Assembly (NCBI GenBank): GCA_943704495.1 | Contig: CALSCR010000324.1 | Coordinates: 1 to 37,231 of the forward strand | Direction of reading: 5' to 3' | DNA: 37,231 nucleotides | From: Pigoraptor chileana | Taxonomy: Eukaryota; Opisthokonta; Filasterea | In this document: piece after piece, positions 9,001 through 20,401 of the stretch | Numbering within the stretch: position 1 is the first letter of the stretch | Layout of the letters: each line of letters starts with the position of its first letter | Position numbers and translations under genes: made by a program | The notes under the pieces: generated by a model | Database searches by the model: none | What the model saw: the letters and a program-made list of their open reading frames with translations, nothing else | What the model was told of the DNA's origin: nothing

Positions 9001-12000
9001 CGGACGAACTCGTCATTGATGAGGGCCCGAGTGGGAGTCAGCTTGCACTTTCGTCCGCCGGCGCCGGTCACGTGCTGGGAAACCCACACCACGCGATGCT
9101 GCGTCGCACGGGCAGCAGCGGATCGCAGATACTCAACCGCACGGGGAGCAATGCGAGCCTGTCAAACTCGACGAGCTTTGAGGGCGCCGCACCCGGCGGT
9201 GCTGGCGGGCGTCGTCTCCCGCGCAAACTGTCGCTGTTTAAGCTTGGCAATGGCATTTCGTCATCGGCGGATGTGTCGAGTGCGTCTGCTGAATTTGGAT
9301 GGGAGAGCAATGGGTCGATGGAGGATGTGATGACGGCCCCGGTGTCGGCCGCTGCAGTCGAACACTCTGCACCAAAGGCGCCCGCGCAGAGAATCACAAC
9401 AAAGTCACTGCGCTCCATATCGCACCGCCTGTCGCTTGTCGGTGGACGACCGCCCCCCCTCAAAATCTCCCCTTCCAGTCACTCGCTGTACGAGAGCGCA
9501 ATATCGCTGGACACGCCTGGGATTGTGGAGAAGGATATAGTCAGCAATGTGAAGGACTGGGACAAGATTGATCCAACTGGCCTCCTCCTGCGTGTGTTCG
9601 CCGCAGACGAGGATGACGACAAGGACGATGCCGTCGAAAAGGCGAGCGGTCGCAAGATGCGATCGCGGGCGCAGTCGTTTATTCAGTCTGCAAAGAAGGC
9701 CTTCACGCCGCGGCGGTCGTCCGTTGTCCCTGCGCCCCCGCGCTCCTCGGTCATCATTGAGCAGCGCCGCAGCTCAGCCAACCACGGCTCGCAGAGGGCG
9801 TCCCTGCACTCAACCGTCGGATCCCACCATAACGACACGTCGTCGCTGGCAGAGTCAGCGTCTCCAACGGACACTGCCGCAAATTCGCCGACGGCATCGC
9901 ACGTGTCACTGGCGATGGCTGGCGAGGGGCATGAGCCGCCAAAGGGCTTGGTGGAGTTCCAACGTCCGCGGCTGACGCGCGGCAACTCACGTGCCGGGTC
10001 GGGGCTCATACTGAATCTCCCTCCGCCGTCGGCAAAGAAGGATGGCAAGTGGAGCATAACGGACGCGCTGCAGAAGCGCATGGACAAGCGGCGGCATTCG
10101 AAGGCAAGCTCGAATTCGTCGCGAAGCGGCCACGCGGTGCGCGTCTCTGCAAATGCACTCCTGCTCGCGTATCTCCCCGACTCGCTCGTCAAGTTCATCA
10201 AGGAGGGGAGTGGGCAGGAGTGGCTCTCGGAAGTGCGGCCGGTGACAATGTGAGTGCTTTTTTGGCGGGTCCTCCTGGCGTGTCTTTGCATCAGCAGTTG
10301 GTGTTTGTGCACGTGTGCTGCCACACTCGCGTGTCTGTTCCGTTTCATAGGTGTAGTATTGCTAAATCAATTGTTCGCTTTTTTCTTCAATTCAATTTAT
10401 CCGCAACACACACACACACGCACACACGCACACTATGCAGTCTGTTTATCAATGTCAACGAAGACTGCGCCCAAGACAACGCAGAGTTGGAGAGCCTCAT
10501 ACAAGACGCATTTGAGTGCGTGCAGGCGCAGGCAGAGCGATTCGACGGTTCCCTTAACAAGGTGTGCTTGTTTGTTTGTTTGTTTTGTATTGTTTTGTAT
10601 TATTTTGTTTTGTTTGTTTTGAGGCCGCAATGTTTGTTTGTGACTGCCCAAGTAATATGTATGATGCTGTCAATTGCTGTGCATATCTGTTTTTGCGTGT
10701 GTGTGTCGTTGTTACCATTGCATCGATGCTTCTTGGAGGCAATAGTTCATGATTTTCTCTGGTTTGCGTGCACACAATGCACCAATGCGCCTGTGTACCT
10801 GCACTGTGTCCCCACTCACACCGCTCACGCGCATCAACAACATCGCCGTCTTCACTGCTTGTCTTGGCACAGGTCTTCATGTTTGACAAGGGACTGTGCT
10901 TTGTCGTCGGATTCGGCATGGCCCACCACAACCACGAGGACGCCGCCAGCCGAGGCATGCGAGCGGCTATGGCCATTCGCGATGCCCTCGCTTCCCGCGG
11001 AATTGGCACATCGATCGGCGTTACATCTGGACGGGTCTTCAGTGGCGTGTACGGGAGCGCTGCGCGGCGCGAATACACTGTGATCGGCGACGCCGTGAAT
11101 CTTAGCGCGCGGCTAATGGAGGCCGCCAAAGTGACCGAGGCGCGCATTCTGTGCGACGTCAAGGTGAAGCAGAAGCTCAAGGGTGTGCGCGTGGAAGCAC
11201 TCACGCCCATCTTCGTCAAGGGGAAGAGCGAGGCTCTCGAGGTGTTTCAGCCCGTACTGAGCACCACCACAACAACCGTGGGAACGCACCACGAGCGCAG
11301 CATGAGCGTTGCAGGCCACACGCAGACGGCGTCGGAACGGCGGGGCAGTGTGCCCGGCGTGAGCATTGCGAGTGGAGGCAGCGGCCGATCGAACGGGAAC
11401 ACGTCCGAGGCGGCGCCGCTGGTGGGACGCACGATGGAGATTGCGTCATTTGACCAGTTTCTCAACTACATGCAGACGGACATTATGGGGCACGTGATCA
11501 TCCTGCGTGCCGAGACGGGCATGGGCAAGTCGCGCATGGCAACGCACTACCGGTGGCGGGCGGTGTCACGTGGTGTGTCGGTGGTGTTTGCGGTGGCGGA
11601 CCAGAACGAGCAGAGCACGCCCCTGTTCATGGTGCGGCAGCTCATCCAGGGCATGCTGATGATGGCTGACCTCCAGTCCCACGACGGCGACGGCCCCGCG
11701 GCGGCCCCACACCAGGACATGACGAACGACGCAATGTGCAGCCGCATTCGAAACTGGCTCTCGCTCGAACCTGAAATGTTCGAGTATTTGTCGCTTCTGA
11801 ACGGTCTTGTCGCGGCGGAGTTTCCGGAAACAGATGCGGCCAAAAAGATCAAGGGACAGGTGGGTTGGTTGAGCTGTGTTAGAGCTGGAGCTGGGTAGTA
11901 TTGCCTTTCTGTGAGTCCTACATGCTGGTCTGTGTGCCGCGCAATATTGTGATTTTGTTCATTCTCGGAGAACAAACCAACCACGCACACATACACATGC

Positions 12001-15000
12001 ACACACACACTCACTCACTCACTGACTCGCTCACGCTTACACACGCAGGCACGCGCCGACAAAGTCCGCCGCCTGCTCCTGACGATGCTGCTCAGCGGCC
12101 TCTCTGCAAGCCCAACCGTGCTTGTTGTGGAGGACGCCCACTGGATCGACTCGATGTCACTCGGCCTTCTCGCGTCGTTCATTGCCGCACAGCCCCCCGT
12201 CGTTGTGGTCATTACGTCGCGGCAGATGAAGTCGGCCGATCAGATGCAGCAGGACTGGGTCACCATTGACAACCACCCGTGCACCGTTTCGTACGATCTC
12301 CAGCCCTTCACCGAATCGCAGACGCGCGAGCTCATTTGCCTCGTGCTTAGCGTCGATCACGTGCCGGATGCCTTTGTGCGCCTCGTCCACAGCCGCGCCC
12401 AGGGCAATCCCCTGTTCACCGAGGAGCTCGTGTTCTCGGCACGTGACCAGGGAGTCCTTGATTTTGGCGGGCCGAATGGCCGGGATCTTGTGATCGCAGA
12501 GGGAACGGACATTTCGACGGTGCGCTTCCCGGAAAGCGTGCAGGACGTCATTGTGTCGCGCATCAACAACCTTCCGCCGTCAGACCTTCTCATGCTCAAG
12601 GCCGCCGCTGTCATTGGTGCGTCCGTGCACTGTGTTGTGCCTGCGTGTTGTCGCGGGATGTAAGAATGCAATGGTCCTGCGCGGCGTGGCTGCTGTCTGC
12701 TTATGATTGTGTCTTTTTCGTTGTCTTTGTGGGGATGTATTTGTGGCGCATATCTGTGTGTTTCTGTTTTCCGCTTATGATTCCTTTTGACAGTTTATTC
12801 AAAACAGCAACATCAACATTGCCTTGCGGTGACTGACTTGACTTTCTGCATGCTTTTGTCTATACTGTACACCACAAACAGGGCGCGTCTTCACCCTGCG
12901 AATGCTCCTGGACGTATACCCAGACGTGTCCGACCCACGTGACATTGTGCAGCGCCTTCACGAGCTCGAGCGTCTGGACATTATCTACCGGGACTCGTCG
13001 GCAGCCGGAGACGCCCCCGGCAATGCAAGCAACTCGGCGAACATGCTCTCGTCCCGATCCTCGGTCTTCTTGACATCTGCGCAGGATGCCGCAATGGTGC
13101 CGCTTTCGGAGCTCAACGCAGCATATGTGTTCAGGCACGTGCTGACGCTCGAGACGGTGTACAATTCGCTGCTTCACTCGCAAAAGACGACGCTTCACCG
13201 GCGCGTTGCGACCCACATTGAGCAGGCGACGACCCCCGGAGACATGGAGAACGTCGCACCGATGCTCGCCCACCACTGGTTGCGTGCGGGGGAGCCGACG
13301 CGGGCCTTTTCCTACTTTGTCCAGAGCGGAGAGTACGCTGTCCGGACTCATGCGTACCAGGAGGCGTTCCATTTTCTCACTCAGGCACGCAACCTCCTTC
13401 TCGCCGAACACGCAATCCAGCGCGATCAAGTCCAGTGTGCCAACGCCACCTTTTTGCTGGGCGTCACGTGCCTCGAGCTGCACTACTACACAAAGGCGGT
13501 TGCGTTTCTGCAAGACTGCCTGTCCCAGTTGGGCCACAGGCAGCCGACGCGCGGGTTTGGGATGGCGGTTGTGGCATTGCGGCATTGGTTTTCCACTGCG
13601 GTCGATTCGTGGGGTGTGTTTGGGGGGAAGAACAAGGTGCTCAGTGCCGACGACGACCGCCGGTGTCGCGAAATGGCGACGATGCTCTACTCGCTGCTGC
13701 TCATCTACATGCATCAGGTGCGTGTCTCTCTATCTATCTCTGTATTTCTGTCTCTGTGTGTCTGTCTCTGCTCCTCCCGTCCCTTGCCGCTCCTTGCGTC
13801 ATCTGGCGTGTTGGTTGCGTTGTTGTGCCGCCGCTGTTATGCTCTTTATTGCATCATGTCTGCATACCCGCGCATAAATCAAAGTTCCTTATTGGGTTCT
13901 GTCCACGGCTTTTCCCTCCCATTCAATCTCTCCTCGCAGCACCGCAACAATCCGCGTCTCGAGTATGCCATGGTCTCGATGATGATGCTTGACATCACGC
14001 GTCCGATCGAAAAGCTTTCCGAGCGCGCGGTTGCGTACAGCAATGCGGCGGTTGCGGCGTCTGCATTCGGTCGGCGTCGGCAGTTTGACAACTACCGGCA
14101 CCGCGTCGTCACGCACCCGAGCGCACAGGACCCAAGCATCCACGTGGCGCTCGCCCACTTCAATTGCGGAAACGCATCGATGCGCTTTTCCCAGTGGAAG
14201 TATGCAGTGGAGCACTTTGACACGTCGATGGCGATGTACGGCGACCTGTGCGAGTCCCCCATGGCGCAGGAAGCCAACTTCAATCTCGCCTGTGTGCGGC
14301 TCTTCACTGGGCGCCACTATGTTGCCACGCAGATGATCGAGGGGCTGATACAGCTGGCGCGCGAGGGCGAGGATCTATTTGTGCTTCCGGCGTACTACTG
14401 CATGCTCTTTACGGCGCAGCTGCAGGAGCAGACGGTGCCCTCTGCGTACGACGGCCTCATCGGCCCCATGTGCGACATCTGCGACGAGCTGAGCGTGCTA
14501 CAGGCCGTCGAGGAGCAGTCGGACGCCGGCACAATGCACCTCTTCCACATGCATGCCATTCTCGCTGTGTTTTACGCCCGCGCGGGCGACTTTGCCAGTG
14601 CCGCAGAGACGCTCGCAAACGCACTGCCGGGCGTGGATGCCATTCGCGCGGACAATTTCACACGGTTCTTCGGTCTCTTTGCTGTTGTGGAGGTGCTTGT
14701 GATGTTCATGACTCGCGCTGGACGCACTGCGCTCGCCAACGGTGGGCTGTCGCCGCTCTTTGCGTCGCACAGCGAGCTCCTTGCAGCCACACGGAAGGCC
14801 CTCGTCACGCTCGACGCATTCTCTCGGGTGTACACTTTTGCGCGGCCACGTGCGCGTCACATGCGAGGACTCTACCACTATCTCCGCGGAAAGACCGGCA
14901 AGGGCGAGCGATCGATACGCAAGGCGGTGGCGCTTGCACGCAAGCTGGAGATGGAGCAGGAGGCTGCGTGGGCAGAGTCACATCTCAAGTGGATCGTCGT

Positions 15001-15055
15001 GGGACCCCCGGCGACGGGCCAGCCGCCCGTAGGATTCATGGTGCTGGGCACGTGA
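6054..15055 (+). CDS. ADCY10: Soluble adenylyl cyclase (ADCY10-like), two cyclase domains plus NTPase/TPR region
   Basis: It makes cAMP from ATP in the cytosol or nucleus; the animal enzyme is activated by bicarbonate and calcium. Exons are 6054..6467, 6822..6918, 7059..7118, 7667..7892, 8054..10249, 10441..10561, 10873..11859, 12049..12616, 12882..13717 and 13940..15055, giving 2206 residues. C1 (about 155-345) has metal Asp168 (FIVDIHGF) and Asp217 (KFAGD). C2 (from about 998) has NKVFMFDKG, with the adenine-contacting Lys1038 and Asp1043, and VNLSAR with Asn1114 and Arg1118. A P-loop AETGMGKS at 1251-1258 and a VLVVEDAHWID Walker B follow, then a helical repeat region. Residues of both half-sites look intact. 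Of the two bicarbonate contacts of human sAC (Lys95, Arg176), the first is kept (Lys213) and the second is Lys297. Between C1 and C2 lies a ~615-residue Ser/Ala/Arg-rich insert, all in one exon. The start ATG follows AAACAAA. Confidence 0.93.
7198..7498 (+). repeat. Second cluster of the ~50-bp repeat, in cyclase intron 3
   Basis: Three copies in the sense orientation lie at about 7198-7252, 7282-7330 and 7463-7498 (the last cut short). Copies 1 and 2 run into pyrimidine-rich CT or CTGTG sequence. Between copies 2 and 3 sits a hexamer repeat (TGTGTC)n at about 7356-7436, followed by TGTC units to about 7454. The cluster lies wholly in intron 7119-7666. Confidence 0.85.
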
Positions 15056-15987
15056 GCATGCAGCGCTGACTGGGTCACGTGGATCGGCTCCTCTGTTTGC
15101 AGCTGTGCGGCCGTCCCCCCTCCCCCCCCAACGTACAAGTAACACTCTGTTTGTTTATATCAACATATTTTGCTGCGTTCTTCTTCATTCCTCACATATG
15201 AATTTTCTCGTCACTTATTACTGTTGGGTTTTGTCACATTTGCTGTTTCGTTATCGTTATCGTTATCGTTGCGTTTGCGTGCCGCGGCGTATGTCTGCCA
15301 TTGTATCGCCTATTGGCTTTTGCATCTCACCTTCACCGCACTGGACCACTATCTCACCCGTCAGTGGTGGCAACATTGTCTCCCTATATGATAAATAACA
15401 TATGTAATTTCAAAAAAGCATCATTGTGAACCTGCATCTTTCAGCCCCTCCCTCTTGTAGACAGAGAAAATATGTGCGCAAATGGCTGATGAGCTACGAT
15501 AAGGCTTGCTGATGATGTAAACAAGGAGGTCAACAAAAGCTTATAATTTTAGGGCTTCACATGTAAGGATGGCAAGGGTGTTACATAACGTATATGTTAC
15601 TCCCAACCGTCATTCCGATCGGAAATTCACTCATTATATCGTAACAATTGCACACTGCTCACGAATTTTCCGAGAATGTGATGCCCACCACTCATCCGTC
15701 TCATAGATGATTCACAGATGCAGATGAGAGAGATGCCCCTCTGCCATTTCTGCAATATGCAAAGTCCATAATTGTGTCCCCTTGAGTGCTGCGCTATCAG
15801 AGCACAAAGACGTTGCCATTGTGGTGGAGCTTCGCTTCATCATCACTCCCCTGCGTGTCTGAGTGTCTATTCGGCTTGATCAGTGAATCTTCTGCGGTCA
15901 AAGCCCCGCCGTTTGAGCGAAACGCTCATCAATAATTGCGTACATATTTCCCACGGATATAACCTGTGCGCGTTGCTGCGTATCACC
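15056..15987. other. Intergenic spacer between cyclase and YIPF3
   Basis: The cyclase 3' untranslated region and the YIPF3 promoter should lie here, as both genes are on +. A short GTTATC hexamer repeat occurs at about 15249-15271. GATAAATAAC near 15389 is a possible weak poly(A) signal. The remainder (about 15400-15980) is unique, AT-richer than the genes, and I recognise nothing in it. Confidence 0.5.
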
Positions 15988-16197
15988 ATGGCGAGTAATA
16001 GCTGGTTTGCCACTGGCGGCGGTGCCGGTGCGTCGGATCCCGCATCATCCTTGGGCGAAATGTCCGTTCACATTCCTCTCGACGACGACGAAGGCGACAT
16101 TCAGCGACGGCAGAACTCAAGCGGGTGTGTGTGTGTGTGTGTGTGTGTGTTGTGAGATATATATATGTGTGTGTGTGTTGTGAGAGATATATATGTG

Positions 16198-16232
<35 letters not shown>

Positions 16233-18597
16233 TGTGAGATATATATATATATGTGTATATATATATATATGTGTGTGTGTGTGTCGGTGTGTTGTGAGAT
16301 ATATATATGTGTGTATATATATGTGTGTGTGTGTGTTGCGTGTGTGGTGTTTATGTATGTGTGTCTGCGTCGGGGGGGGGGGGTCCCTTGGTCCCTTGTG
16401 CGAGTAATAGACTCCACTTCATTCCTGTGTTGCGCGCTCTCTGTGCATGTTTCATGGCTGCATGTGCATGCGTGTGTGCTTGCGTTCCCCAGTCAATGTC
16501 TGATGTGTTCAATACCAACTCCTTGATCTTTGCCAACAGAAAATCGAATGCGGTCATGGATGCAGCCCTTGGCTCCCTTGTGGGAGAAGGGATCGGAGGG
16601 CAGATCGCCGGCAATGTAAGTTTTTTGTGTTATTTGCGAGCACGTGGGAAGTTTGGGTTTATCCATTACATCTGCTTGAACATGTGGTTATGTTGTTCTT
16701 GCGCAATCATCTCCGATCAATGTGTTTTGTTTTGTGTTCGCTGTCTATGGTTGTTTGTGTCCAATATGTATCACTGCGTATGGTTTATGTGTGTGCAATA
16801 TGTGATCGCCTGGGTGTTCGTGTGTTTGTGTGTTTATTTGTGCCTGTGTTTCCGCCTTTTTGCGTGTGTCTGTGTCTTGTGCGTGTGCATCCACGCGACT
16901 CAACCGTGAATTCCGCTGCCGGTGGTCCGTTCAGGTGCTGAACATGGGCAAGGAATCGGCGCAGAGAATGTATTCCAGCTACGCACGCATCGACATTCTC
17001 CGCCCATACTTTGCCGTTGAACTTCCCGAATTGAGGTCTCGGTGAGCAGTTGCTTCCTCCCCTTGCAATGTCTGAGAATCAACCAGCGTGTGTGTATGTG
17101 TGTGTGTGTGTGTCGTCGTCGTCGCATGCTCTTGGATTAGCGTGCGGCGTCGACGGAACTGTGGGAATGACAGTCAGTCTTCGGCACTGTATCCGACAAA
17201 TTTGATGATATGATATGATCAAGACGGACAGTGGTGTAAATTTGGTCGCTGTGTGTGCACTTTTCCCCGCCAACGCGCACACTCTTCTACAGTGGTTTAC
17301 CTATTTTTTAATCGAGTCAATGTTCTGTGGTGTGGCATCCGCCGTCACTGAGATCCCTGCTAAGTGCTGACGTCGCGTGGGCTTGCCTTACCAAAATTAA
17401 TCATATGGACAACTCTTGTCATCTGGACAAACCACAGCCTGATTCGGTCGTTCATTCCACGGAAGGGCGCCGCGGATCCCGTGCCCGCCGAGCTGTATGG
17501 CCCGCTCATGCTGGCATTCACGCTCGTCACTGTCCTTCTCTTTGGAATGAAGGCATACGGCATGCGCGTGGTGGGTGTTGTCTCGTGCTGTGTTTGGGTG
17601 TGGCGAAGCGTGTGGTGTGACATGGCGTGGCATGGCTCTGTTTCGATCCTGCCGTTGTGCCCGTAGCGCTATTTTGTGGGATCTTTGCACGATTTTGTTT
17701 TATTGTGCGCTGGGCTTTCTTATGGCTTTTTTTATGGCTTCTCGATAGCTTTTTGATGCGATGGAGAATGTTGTGTGTATTGTGAGATGTGCATTCGACA
17801 TTCTCATCGTTCTTTGTTCCGTCCGCGTCGATGCGTCGTTTTCAGGTCATCACGTGATATAGTGTCTCTGGATCAATGAACAATGGATGTGTGTGTTCCA
17901 AATGCCGTCATCTGACACACTCACATTCACATTTACACCCACACCCATACCCACACTCACATTACTCACACTCACACACACACACACTCATTTGCTCACT
18001 CACTCTCGCTCTCGTCTCGCAGCAACAAGGAACTCTGATGGGCACGTCGATGGCCGTCACATTTGGGTATTGGTTTGGCGCATCCATGTTATTTTACGTT
18101 GCGTCCTTTGTGTTCAATACGTCGATATCGATCGTGCAAAGCCTATCGGTGACGGTGAGTGAATTGGGAGCATTTGTACACTCTGACTTCCTTTGCTGTG
18201 TTTGAATTGCGCTGCAATTGTGGGCATTTCGTCTGTTGCAGAGTGTGTTTGTTTGATTGACAGCTGTCCACTTCTCTGAGCTGCGATGCGGTTTCTCTCT
18301 GTACTTCCTTGTCGTGTGACAATTTATTGTTATTTGTGTGCGGTGCCATGTGGCCGTCTGGTTGTGTCTGTCCTTGCGTCCTCTATGTGTCGTCCCCAGT
18401 CCCTTTCTCTCTCTTTGGATGTGATTGCACTGATGTTTACACACGCAACATCCGTTTGTTTGGAGCGCAGGGCTACGGGCTGTTTGGGTACTGCATTGCA
18501 TTGGCCATGGGCACTCTGAGTTCGGACACTCGCCTCTTCTACCTGGGATGGGCCCTCTTTGGCGGCCTCGCATCCGCACGCATGGTCAGTTTGTGCG

Positions 18598-18640
<43 letters not shown>

Positions 18641-19488
18641 GTGCGCAGTGCATGCGCATATGATGGCATTGTATGACAGCAATACCAGCAGGCTGTTGGT
18701 TTGCTGTGTTTTTGTAGTTTTTTGTTTGCTATTCGATCACTTCAGTTATCCCATGCAACTGTTGCAATCCATCACATCCATGCTTTTCACACCAAATTGC
18801 ACACTCTGTTTATCTCCTCTGTTGTCGTTCTGGTGTCCATTGTCCGTGTGACGTTCAAGTATGCCTCCTCATTGTACCGGCCCAAACGCATTTTTGCGTC
18901 TTTCTTGCTGTGTTCTTGAGGCTGTCACTCTTTCGTCTGGCTTTACATAGCGTCAGATATCATCCTGCTTATGCTTCTACTGCCGGTAATCTCGTGTTGT
19001 CTTGTGGAGTGCATGAGCTCAGCCCCTCAGTAGACTGCCTTTAATCCCATCTCTTGTTGTCTTTGTTTCTGCAGGCGTCGGTGTATGCCGCGCACACTGC
19101 AGACAGAAAACAAGGCTTGATTGTCGGTGGCGTGGTCTGGTTCGTTCACTGGACTTACCTCTTGTACATCAGGCTCTCTTATCACTCCATTTATGAGGGT
19201 GAGTGCCTGTCTTGTCCTCAGTTGTTTGCCCTTGTCACACATGCTCTCGCAATCTGCATTAAGTAGACCGCCGTGAATGCGACGCTCGCATCTGTTTGTT
19301 GTTTGTTGTCTTTGTGTTGCTTGTTAACGTCGCCGGTATTGTGAGAGGGTCCTCCTCACTGCGGCATGACGGGAGAATGTTGGCGTCCACAGGATGGTAG
19401 TGACTGCTTTGTGTTGTGTTTGTTGCACTGATGGTTCTCTTTGTGCTGCTTTTTTCTATCTTAATTTGTAGCAATCGCCAACCTCTGA
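15988..19488 (+). CDS. YIPF3: YIPF3, Yip1-family Golgi membrane protein
   Basis: YIPF3 is a multispanning cis-Golgi protein that in animals pairs with YIPF4 and helps keep Golgi structure. Exons are 15988..16128 (end uncertain), 16493..16615, 16935..17041, 17438..17570, 18023..18154, 18471..18584, 19075..19198 and 19472..19488, giving about 296 residues (human 350). The match is carried by YARIDILRPYF before the membrane region, AELYGPLMLAFTLV, GTLMGT with FGYWFG, GYGLFGYC and the last helix before SYHSIYEG. About five hydrophobic segments fill the C-terminal two thirds; the acidic N terminus faces the cytosol in the family. The start has a strong CACCATGG context. Exon 1 runs into a (GT)n tract, and only a donor inside the repeat, such as 16129, restores the phase needed by exon 2. 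The last exon codes only AIANL and stop. Confidence 0.9.
16125..16345 (+). repeat. Composite GT/AT minisatellite at a splice donor
   Basis: Blocks of (GT)n, then TTGTGAGA, then (AT)n recur four times with varied lengths, starting right at the end of YIPF3 exon 1. The block boundary TTGTGAGATATATAT is kept in most units. The donor used by exon 1 lies within the first GT run. Confidence 0.9.
18600..18638 (+). repeat. (CA)n microsatellite in YIPF3 intron 6
   Basis: An almost pure CA run lies just after the donor GTCAGT at 18585. This is an exception to the usual TG-first order of introns here. Confidence 0.9.
19002..19053 (+). repeat. Single ~50-bp repeat copy next to a YIPF3 acceptor
   Basis: The copy starts TTGTGGAGTGCATGAGCTCAG and ends TTTAATCCCATCTCTTG. 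It is diverged but clearly related to the copies at 1-137. It ends only about 20 bases before the acceptor at 19073-19074 and so supplies part of the pyrimidine tract. Confidence 0.7.
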
Positions 19489-20401
19489 GATTTCGGGCGG
19501 TCCGTTCTTTTGCTTCGTGTTGTTATGGAGATCCTCGCCAGTGTCCGCAGTGTCTTGATGCAATTGCGTCATAATAATTTGTGGCGCTCGTCTTGCCTAC
19601 TGCAAGCCGAATATACTGATCCGTTACGGTACTATTTTGTCCTTAGTTTACCAGTACTTTGGATTGCTGCATACTTATCGGTGACAATCCTCTGGCTCTA
19701 TTCCTGTATACTACTGTTGTACGAAATTCGCTGCATCGCTAGACTATATGTTCAGTGTGTATGTATGTCAGCGTTTTGGAAGCTGTTAAAGTTCCCTCGC
19801 TTTGCAATTTACTCAGCGTTTGCCTTCGGATCCTTGGTTTGCTATGAACGTGGTCAGGACATGCCTATCATAATGTAGTTCTGTTGCATTTCAGACATTA
19901 AATGTTTGATTTTGGCATTTGCCACTTTTGGCATTGATCTGTCCGTCGCCCCTTTCTATACACACTGGGCTGAAGGCGATTCCGCTGGTGCGGCGGGCAT
20001 TTCACAAGTACAGAACTGAAGGTAGAGAACAAACCATTCGACATTTATAATATGCCAACGTAATCGTAACGCGTGCCCGCATTAGTTTTATCGATTGCAT
20101 CGATTATCGATTATCGTCGCACAAAGCTGTGTTGATTGTGGACATTACAGAAAGCGACAACGGGAGGCATCAAGACCACACTCGCTATTAATCGGAGGTT
20201 GAGATCATCACTGAGGCTTATAAATTAAATAATTTCACTGTCAGACTTGTCTATAATTGTCGTGTGCCATTCTCCATTCACCGGTCAAAAGTTAGTGAGG
20301 GAGGCGATACAGTGTATATGTGCAACCGACGCGTCACCGTCTTTATATACACCAACGGTGGCACGTGAAAAAGCAGGGATACCACATGCACACACGGCGG
20401 A
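19489..20401. other. Intergenic spacer between convergent YIPF3 and MYND genes
   Basis: Two genes end here. A 122-codon open frame on + (19510-19878) has a hydrophobic middle but resembles no family I know, and its position is that of a 3' untranslated region. Three ATCGAT units cluster at 20090-20117. No RNA gene or mobile element is visible. Confidence 0.5.

Noticed and set aside
19510-19878. 122-codon open frame with a hydrophobic middle just after YIPF3
   Set aside because: No recognisable homology, AT-rich codon use unlike the neighbours, and a position expected for a 3' untranslated region. RNA evidence would be needed.
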